From JAEUWI01 sp942492815 (GTDB lineage Bacteria; Hydrogenedentota; Hydrogenedentia; Hydrogenedentales; JAEUWI01), in the NCBI GenBank assembly GCA_942492815.1, contig OW818658.1, positions 1,674,001 to 1,738,000 of the forward strand: 64,000 nucleotides of DNA. The letters are read 5' to 3'. Under the pieces are notes generated by a model. The model was not told the origin of the DNA, did no database searches, and saw only the letters and a list, made by a program, of their open reading frames with translations. Both the position numbers and the translations under genes were made by a program. Positions 63,724 to 64,000 of the stretch are shown piece by piece. The stretch's first letter is position 1, and each line of letters starts with the position of its first letter.

Positions 63724-64000
63724 ATGTCACGGTTCCGTGCTCGGCCCGTCATCTTAATCTTCCTCTTCGCGTCGATCTTGCCCGCCTTGCCTTCGCGCGC
63801 AATCGACTTACTTGCGCTGGAGAATTCCACCATCGTTGTGCGCGCGGGGACGCCCCTCCCAGGCGAGGCGAAGGCCGCCGTGGTGCTGCGGGAGGAAGTG
63901 GAGAAGCGCACCGGCATCGCGTGGCCCGTGGACACACGGCGCCCAACGGCGGGGACCGCCATCGTGCTCGATGTGGCCGCCTCGGGGGAGCGACCGATCG
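63724..64000 (+). CDS. Secreted protein, N-terminal part, possible glycosidase-associated domain; cut by window edge
   Basis: The frame is open from ATG 63724 to the right edge (92 codons, no stop). A signal peptide (ILIFLFASILPALPSRA) is followed by STIVVRAGTPLPGEAKAAVV, LREEVEKRTGIAWPV and GTAIVLDVAASG. This is the pattern of the small alpha/beta domain that precedes catalytic barrels in GH67/GH20-type enzymes and related secreted proteins. The catalytic part is outside the window, so the assignment is tentative. Confidence 0.65.
   Translation, partial: MSRFRARPVILIFLFASILPALPSRAIDLLALENSTIVVRAGTPLPGEAKAAVVLREEVEKRTGIAWPVDTRRPTAGTAIVLDVAASGERPI

Overview
The window is about 60% GC and densely coded on both strands, from a free-living Gram-negative-type bacterium. 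Gene content suggests the PVC superphylum or Candidatus Hydrogenedentota: an H-x-DG-type prepilin, DUF1080 (3-keto-disaccharide hydrolase) proteins, ThuA, membrane-bound-dehydrogenase-like propellers fused to cytochrome c, and many large secreted proteins of unknown function. That placement is inference; no rRNA is present. There is one tRNA, Asn(GTT). Several intergenic regions carry -10 boxes reading TATACT.

Layout. 1-4.2 kb: the start of a GH13 amylase-like gene cut by the left edge, a small sulfotransferase, an AraC regulator and a prepilin-like pseudopilin. 4.3-13.3 kb: secreted carbohydrate and redox proteins (DUF1080 fused to a YVTN propeller, an internally duplicated unknown, a GDSL hydrolase, and a four-domain SGNH/propeller/cupredoxin/cytochrome c protein). 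13.3-14.4 kb: a cluster of ~101-bp palindromic elements beside a DUF4258 toxin/antitoxin-like pair. 14.5-24 kb: a secreted TIM-barrel-like protein, a DEAD-box helicase with a long leader, a double alpha/beta-hydrolase esterase and a hybrid histidine kinase. 24-37 kb: an accessory region with two paralogous secreted propeller proteins, two surface proteins in an operon, and a junk island at 28.0-29.2 kb. That island holds degenerate copies of two genes that are intact elsewhere in the window and is interrupted by a MITE-like element. 37-45 kb: queuosine-precursor transporter, purple-acid-phosphatase-like enzyme, frameshifted DUF1080 gene, tRNA-Asn, ThuA protein, MshEN-HDOD protein and superoxide dismutase. 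45-53 kb: a response regulator, then a MarR/Aas-like/hydrolase/GNAT lipid-related cluster, a DUF2726 nuclease-like protein and a TIGR01777 epimerase. 53-57 kb: a candidate structured RNA with an intrinsic terminator, a PilC/GspF gene, and a redoxin/cytochrome c/copper-monooxygenase fusion. 57-64 kb: repeat-rich spacers, a large unknown secreted protein, a PQQ-propeller protein, a DUF6194/PadR divergent pair with a palindromic operator, and the start of a secreted gene cut by the right edge.

Together the genes suggest a polysaccharide-degrading, surface-attached aerobe or facultative aerobe. It secretes many enzymes, has extracytoplasmic electron-transfer fusions, and carries type IV pilus or type II secretion parts. 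The most unusual content is the non-coding layer: at least five families of short dispersed palindromic repeats, a MITE with a target-site duplication, a chimeric pseudogene, and a ~140-nt structured RNA candidate. No classical defence system, prophage, CRISPR array or transposase gene was found.
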